From Synechococcales cyanobacterium 340R_concoct_173_sub (GTDB taxonomy: Bacteria > Cyanobacteriota > Cyanobacteriia > Leptolyngbyales > Leptolyngbyaceae), in NCBI GenBank assembly GCA_025354065.1, contig JANXNM010000554.1, forward strand, positions 1-9,164: a stretch of DNA of 9,164 nucleotides, written 5' to 3'. Below, piece after piece: positions 5,866 through 9,164 of the stretch. The position numbers and the translations under genes were made by a program. The notes under the pieces are model-generated. The model ran no database searches. It saw nothing but the letters and a program-made list of their open reading frames with translations, and was not told the DNA's origin. Each line of letters opens with the position of its first letter. Positions within the stretch are counted from its first letter, which is position 1.

Positions 5866-6572
5866 ATGGCTTCCTCTCTTCCAAATCCTAGGCTGCTGCG
5901 ACAACGCTACTTGATCGATCGGGTGTTGGGACAAGGTGGGTTTGCCCGAACCTATCTCGCATCAGATCAAGAACGATTTCAGGAATTTTGCGTAATTAAA
6001 GAATTTTTTGTCACCTATTTAAGATGAATCATTGATTAGCAAAGCCAAAGATCTGTTTCATCGTGAAGCTAGCATTTTGTATCAAGTTCAGCATCCACAA
6101 ATCCCACAGTTTTAGGCCGCATTTAAGGAGAATAGGCGTTTATTTCTGGTCCACGTAATATCGTCCATCGGGACATTGCCTCAGACAATATCATTCTGTC
6201 GCCCCATGTTACTGGGATTGGTTCAGACAACGCTTCCCCGCAAGGACTTCCAGTTTTAATTGATTTTGGTTCTGTGAAAGAAGCGACCAGTGGGTTGGCG
6301 TTAGTGTCATCTATGAGGCAGGGTAGGCAAAATTGGTTATGCGCCCTCAGAACACATATTATTAAAGCTTAAAACAATAAAATGATGCTTATTAATGGTG
6401 GTCTGGGTGATAGACTGTCAGTCTGATTAGTCCCCATGGCGATCGGATTGGCGGCACGTCAGTTCAATCAAATTCATGGCAGGGACAATTGCCGATGGAT
6501 GGCGACTACGTTTTGGAAGTATCAGCGGATAAACGTGAGAGCAATTACAGTTTATCGGTAGAAATGTACTAG
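5866..6572 (+). pseudogene. Decayed Ser/Thr protein kinase with extracytoplasmic C-terminal remnant
   Basis: The reading frame begins at ATG 5866 and shows a kinase N-lobe: YLIDRVLGQGGFARTYLA (glycine loop) and CVIKEF (the ATP-binding lysine). It hits TGA at 6025. Similarity continues in another frame from 6023 (DESLISKAKDLFHREASIL, then HPQIPQF), broken by an in-frame TAG at 6113, probably from CAG, and then RRLFLV. The catalytic loop IVHRDIASDNIIL appears right after (from 6160) in the first frame, so about 40-50 residues between the hinge and the HRD motif are missing. LIDFGSVKEA (DFG at 6262-6270) follows. A further shift near 6320 precedes GKIGYAPSEH (from 6326), the activation-loop/APE region. 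The rest of the C-lobe is gone. A third frame, 6414-6572, encodes GDRIGGTSVQ, SWQGQLPMDGDYVLEV and NYSLSVEMY, resembling a beta-rich extracytoplasmic domain common in cyanobacterial proteins. With several frameshifts, stops and deletions, it cannot make a kinase. Confidence 0.87.
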
Positions 6573-6601
6573 TTTGTAGAAATCTATTAGGTTGAATTTT
6601 A

Positions 6602-7987
6602 CTACCCTCGCTTTACACTTACTTCGCCATTTGCATAGAAGAAAATGCGAACTCTGTATGGTTGGCTATTTTTAGCAACTACCGGAGCGATCGTTTCTCC
6701 TTTCTTCGGCATAATGGCTTCAGCCGTAGGTAAACTTTGTCCTTCTGGAACTATAGAAAGAACAGTTCCGGCAGCAGACACTTCCATCAAATAGGTGATG
6801 TCTCCAGAAAATTTCTCAGGCGGAGTCCATTTGGTTGGAACCTTGGATTGGATTGCTCCGATTTGAACAGTGAGATCTAGGGGTGGGGCGGGATCATTAT
6901 CTGCTCTTGAACTCGCATCTGAGAATGGTTTGGACGTGGTAATTGGAGCGATCGGTGCAGAGACCGGATTTAGTGGGGAGGATTCTCCTTTTCTCATTAG
7001 GGATTGATCGCTGGATTGCCGTTGTGCTGCGAGTGATTCGTTCTTTGGAGATTGAGTCCCTGTCGAGTTATTTCCGGCGAGTGGGGGCGCAAGTGGAATG
7101 TTCAACTTATTGTCTTTAGGGTTATCGATCGAGGGGGAGATGGTTGACGTTGACGATATGTTTTTGTCAACAGTAACGGAATTTGTGGTAGGTAGAGAAT
7201 TAGGGTTGACGGCGATCGGTGGTGGTTGAATACCAGGAAGAGTATTGGGCTGGAATAAAGGATTAGTCGGCGTTGGCTGAGGAATAGAGGGCGGGGTAAG
7301 GCGTTGATCACTAGCTTGGGATGCAATCAAACTGGGTGCAGGTTTTGGGTCGAACTGTCGTAGGACCGTTGCGGTGACTCCGACGGAAAGTAAAGATAAT
7401 GCTGCAATTTTGCCCCAAGCTACAGGCGATCGCATCCAAGCCGTATCTCGATTAAGCGTGGGAATGGCTAACGTCTCACTACTGTGGTCATCTAAGACGG
7501 ATGCTAAGTCTGCAAGTTGAGTGGACGAGAGGGTAACAGTACTTTCCGAGAGATCTGAGACGATCGGGCCAAGATGAAGCGTGTGAGAAAGTAAACCTTT
7601 GGGCTGAAGGGAGATGGTCTGGTTAGGAAATTGTGGCAGAAGAATGCCCGTGAGATTATTGCTGTCCTCCGATCGTTCCAGGTTTTTGGATTGGCTCAGG
7701 AACGTTTGAACGTAGGTTGCGACGGCTTCGGTCAGGGCTTCTAGTTTGAGCCGATCGCCTCGCAAGGTCGTCCATTGGTCTTCACTAACGCGCGGATCCT
7801 CAAATTTGAGTAGAAACCGTTGATTTTTAAGCGCGAGTTTTCTGGCCCAGTGCGATAACGCAGATGAGTTGGCAGAGATTTCCAGCTTGCAAGTGGGGGC
7901 GCTGTACTGCCGCAGTATGGAGGAACCAGGACTGCCTAGGGTTGTGAGTGCCGATGGATCTAGTTCAGTGTTTTGAGAAACGGTCAT
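6602..7987 (-). CDS. DUF4335 family single-pass membrane protein
   Basis: A 461-residue protein whose N-terminal part matches the cyanobacterial DUF4335 pattern: ILRQYSAPTCKLEI, RFLLKFEDPRVSEDQW, then LRGDRLKLEALTEAVATYVQ. Function is unknown. One membrane segment lies near residues 189-210 (AWGKIAALSLLSVGVTATVL). It is followed by a low-complexity linker of roughly 150 residues rich in Pro, Ser, Thr and Asn. The C-terminal 90 or so residues form a compact domain (DLTVQIGAI, SGDITYLMEVSAAGTVLSI, YRVRIFFYANGEVSVKRG). The layout suggests a cytoplasmic N-terminal domain and a C-terminal domain reaching across the periplasm. I chose the ATG at 7987, giving MTVSQ; a TTG at 8005 would add six residues. 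It lies 135 bases downstream of DUF3038 in the same direction and converges on the kinase pseudogene. Confidence 0.88.
   Translation of the reverse strand: MTVSQNTELDPSALTTLGSPGSSILRQYSAPTCKLEISANSSALSHWARKLALKNQRFLLKFEDPRVSEDQWTTLRGDRLKLEALTEAVATYVQTFLSQSKNLERSEDSNNLTGILLPQFPNQTISLQPKGLLSHTLHLGPIVSDLSESTVTLSSTQLADLASVLDDHSSETLAIPTLNRDTAWMRSPVAWGKIAALSLLSVGVTATVLRQFDPKPAPSLIASQASDQRLTPPSIPQPTPTNPLFQPNTLPGIQPPPIAVNPNSLPTTNSVTVDKNISSTSTISPSIDNPKDNKLNIPLAPPLAGNNSTGTQSPKNESLAAQRQSSDQSLMRKGESSPLNPVSAPIAPITTSKPFSDASSRADNDPAPPLDLTVQIGAIQSKVPTKWTPPEKFSGDITYLMEVSAAGTVLSIVPEGQSLPTAEAIMPKKGETIAPVVAKNSQPYRVRIFFYANGEVSVKRG
7426..7433. repeat. Full HIP1 octamer GCGATCGC
   Basis: This is the only complete HIP1 palindrome I found in the window, inside the DUF4335 gene near the membrane segment. 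The six-base core CGATCG is much more frequent, with about 32 copies by eye, in genes and spacers alike. Confidence 0.85.
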
Positions 7988-8122
7988 GGCAAATGGTAAG
8001 AACAACTGCGGCGAAAAGATTGGGCAATGACTAGACGATAATTGAAAACAGGGAATGACAGTGCTAGTTTAACGTATCGAATTCCTGAAGTGGGAAGTGA
8101 GTAGATAGACGTGAATGCTGAT
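7988..8122. other. Spacer between DUF3038 and DUF4335
   Basis: This 135-base spacer holds no recognised gene. No strong ribosome-binding site precedes the DUF4335 ATG and no clear terminator hairpin follows DUF3038, which leaves co-transcription of the two genes plausible. Confidence 0.4.
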
Positions 8123-8719
8123 TTAGGCAATGAGGGACCGATCGAGCAAAGCCGACCAGAGTCTCCTGGATCCTTGATTGGTGCTGTAAAACAATAGGTC
8201 AATCAATAGTTTTAGGGCCAAGTGTGTGAGCAGATCGGGCGTGGGAAGATCTGCATTGTCCATCCGATCTTGGTAGGTATTTTGAAATTTATCTAGGTAG
8301 TCACCCAAGATTGGGTCTTGGTGGGGTGCTCGGTTTTGTTCAGTAAGCGCTTCGAGTAGAGCTATTGCGGAGCGAATTTCACTGTTGTGTGCTTTGGCCA
8401 GATGGCAGCTAATTAGGGTTAGGGCACGAGCTTCTTCAACATCCAGTTTTTTTCGACCGCTTTGGCCTTTGCGCTGGGGATTGGATTGGCGCAGTCGCCA
8501 GAGGGATACCCGATCGGCCACTATCGACTCTAACCCCAAGTCTATTGCGGCTTGAAGCATGGCCTCTGAACTAATATTGGTGATTGACTCGATGGCCAAA
8601 AGAACCAGGTCAAGCTGGGTTTTGATGTTGTCGAGGTGTTCGGCATCTGGAACGAGGTTAATACTTAAGGCCTCTAGAGATGCATCAAGAGCGGTGGTGG
8701 GTGCGATCGTGGAGGTCAT
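8123..8719 (-). CDS. DUF3038 family protein
   Basis: A 198-residue protein with the cyanobacterial DUF3038 pattern. LDNIKTQLDLVLLAIESI is at about residues 29-46, followed by SLWRLRQSNPQRK, then KLDVEEARALTLISCHLA. The C-terminal signature includes DYLDKFQNTYQDRM, LTHLALKLLIDLLFY and RRLWSALLDRSL. It appears mostly helical and soluble, with no signal peptide or membrane segment. Function is unknown. The start ATG at 8719 gives a full-length family member, although no clear Shine-Dalgarno site precedes it. A 10-bp palindrome, ACTCGCGAGT, lies just upstream. The DUF4335 gene follows it in the same direction. I recall the two families as neighbours in other cyanobacteria, which suggests that the products work together, perhaps with DUF3038 on the cytoplasmic side of the DUF4335 membrane protein; that last point is inference. 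Confidence 0.9.
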   Translation of the reverse strand: MTSTIAPTTALDASLEALSINLVPDAEHLDNIKTQLDLVLLAIESITNISSEAMLQAAIDLGLESIVADRVSLWRLRQSNPQRKGQSGRKKLDVEEARALTLISCHLAKAHNSEIRSAIALLEALTEQNRAPHQDPILGDYLDKFQNTYQDRMDNADLPTPDLLTHLALKLLIDLLFYSTNQGSRRLWSALLDRSLIA

Positions 8720-8724
8720 GGGCG

Positions 8725-8734
8725 ACTCGCGAGT
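8725..8734. repeat. 10-bp palindrome upstream of DUF3038
   Basis: ACTCGCGAGT is a perfect palindrome 5 bases upstream of the DUF3038 start codon. It could be a small operator or chance; at this position it would also fold as part of the mRNA leader. Confidence 0.35.
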
Positions 8735-8762
8735 AACGTCAAAAACTGAGAATAGTCAGAAC

Positions 8763-8804
8763 TTAGAATTTAAGGCTTAGGGTAGGATACAGCAGCAAAA
8801 TCAT
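8763..8804 (-). CDS. Possible 13-residue leader peptide upstream of DUF3038
   Basis: On the minus strand AGAGAGGA is followed after a few bases by ATG at 8804 and a 13-codon frame (MILLLYPTLSLKF) ending at 8763, 43 bases before the DUF3038 start. The ribosome-binding site is better than that of DUF3038 itself. It may be a translated leader or a chance frame. Confidence 0.2.
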   Translation of the reverse strand: MILLLYPTLSLKF

Positions 8805-9164
8805 ATATTCCTCTCTATTTTCCCATAATTATTTGAAAGCTTTAGAATGCTTATTGTTTGAGACCTCGTAAACCCTAAGTCTCGTGGATTAAAATACCGG
8901 GCCGATCGAGAAAATGTAACGAAAGGTATCAAGCTTCTCATCAGAACTCCCTTGGCTCTCTAGAATTAGGTATCTGAAATGCATCCAAGAGCTTTGTCAC
9001 AGTTGTTTACAAACGGCTTGTCGGGTTCAAAAACGTTCTAATGTATTTTCAATAGGTTTGCCCTGGGTTTTGAGCCTCTTTTATTGAGAGGATTCATGGC
9101 TATCCCAAGCGGCAGTCAGACTTCAATGCTGTTAACGATCCGTAGGGAGCTTTAGAATCCAATG
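8805..9164. other. Right-hand intergenic region without a convincing gene
   Basis: About 360 bases, AT-rich in the first half, with stops in all frames. I see no tRNA, no intact insertion sequence and no clear sigma-70 promoter pair. It contains one CGATCG site near 8902, a weak inverted pair GAGAC/GTCTC (8860-8883), and a small hairpin CCTCT/AGAGG (9075-9091). The window ends on an ATG (9162-9164) preceded by AGGGAG, which could be the start of the next plus-strand gene. Confidence 0.4.
9096..9155 (+). CDS. Possible 19-residue small ORF
   Basis: ATG at 9096 follows AGAGGA within 4 bases, and the frame (MAIPSGSQTSMLLTIRREL) stops at 9155. The ribosome-binding bases form one arm of the small hairpin CCTCT...AGAGG. 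A further ATG ends the window 6 bases later. It could be an upstream leader ORF of a gene beyond the edge, a truncated gene start or chance. Confidence 0.2.
   Translation: MAIPSGSQTSMLLTIRREL

Noticed and set aside
5862..5867. TATAAT as a promoter for the kinase gene
   Set aside because: It overlaps the presumed start codon at 5866 and the nearest -35-like TTGCTC is only 14 bases away, too close for a standard promoter.
6023..6330. Programmed frameshifting that would keep the kinase functional
   Set aside because: There are several shifts, an in-frame TAG and a missing segment between the hinge and HRD motifs, with no slippery heptamer or stem at the shift points.
7102..7326. Second minus-strand frame inside the DUF4335 linker
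   Set aside because: It is an out-of-frame reading of low-complexity Pro/Ser/Thr coding sequence in the same strand.
8559..8780. Plus-strand frame opposite the start of DUF3038
   Set aside because: It is antisense to the conserved N-terminus of DUF3038 and has no recognisable product.
8860..8883. GAGAC/GTCTC inverted pair as a terminator
   Set aside because: The arms are only 5 bp around a 14-base loop, with no T run after it.
8980..9060. Possible tRNA suggested by GGGTTCAAAA
   Set aside because: No matching acceptor, D or anticodon stems could be folded around it.
1..9164. CRISPR array, defence system or mobile element
   Set aside because: No regularly spaced repeats, Cas-like proteins, transposase or recombinase motifs are visible; the only decayed gene is the kinase and no insertion-sequence ends flank its breaks.

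Overview
The window looks like cyanobacterial chromosome. Three things point there: a pilB-pilT-pilC motor operon of the cyanobacterial type, a set of cyanobacterial or plastid-lineage families (Ycf35/DUF1257, DUF2997, DUF3038, DUF4335, a one-cluster ferredoxin with a long N-terminal tail), and a very high density of the palindrome CGATCG, the core of the cyanobacterial HIP1 repeat (about 32 copies counted by eye, against roughly 2 expected by chance). The genus cannot be named from this sequence alone.

Left part, plus strand (1-4513): the 3' two thirds of pilB (extension ATPase, cut by the window edge), pilT (retraction ATPase), pilC (inner-membrane platform protein), and an unrecognised 209-codon gene that starts 11 bases after pilC stops. 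Together PilB, PilT and PilC form the cytoplasmic and inner-membrane motor of type IV pili, used in cyanobacteria for twitching, phototaxis and DNA uptake. A perfect 12-bp inverted repeat sits between pilT and pilC.

Middle, minus strand (4505-5693, transcribed right to left): a compact group of DUF2997, ycf35 (DUF1257) and a [4Fe-4S] ferredoxin-like protein. It converges on the pil group with a 9-bp overlap of the stop ends. The three proteins are likely co-transcribed and probably act together, but their function is not established. A 14-bp direct repeat spans the ycf35/ferredoxin junction.

5712-6601: a short divergent spacer, then a decayed Ser/Thr protein kinase gene on the plus strand. 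The glycine loop, catalytic loop, DFG and APE-region motifs are still readable, but they are scattered over shifted frames with stops and internal deletions. A remnant of an extracytoplasmic C-terminal domain follows.

Right part, minus strand (6602-8719): DUF3038 followed by DUF4335, a pair I recall as neighbours in cyanobacteria. The DUF4335 protein is a single-pass membrane protein with a long Pro/Ser/Thr-rich linker. The last 445 bases hold no convincing gene, only two tiny reading frames with good ribosome-binding sites. I found no tRNA, rRNA, CRISPR array or intact insertion sequence.
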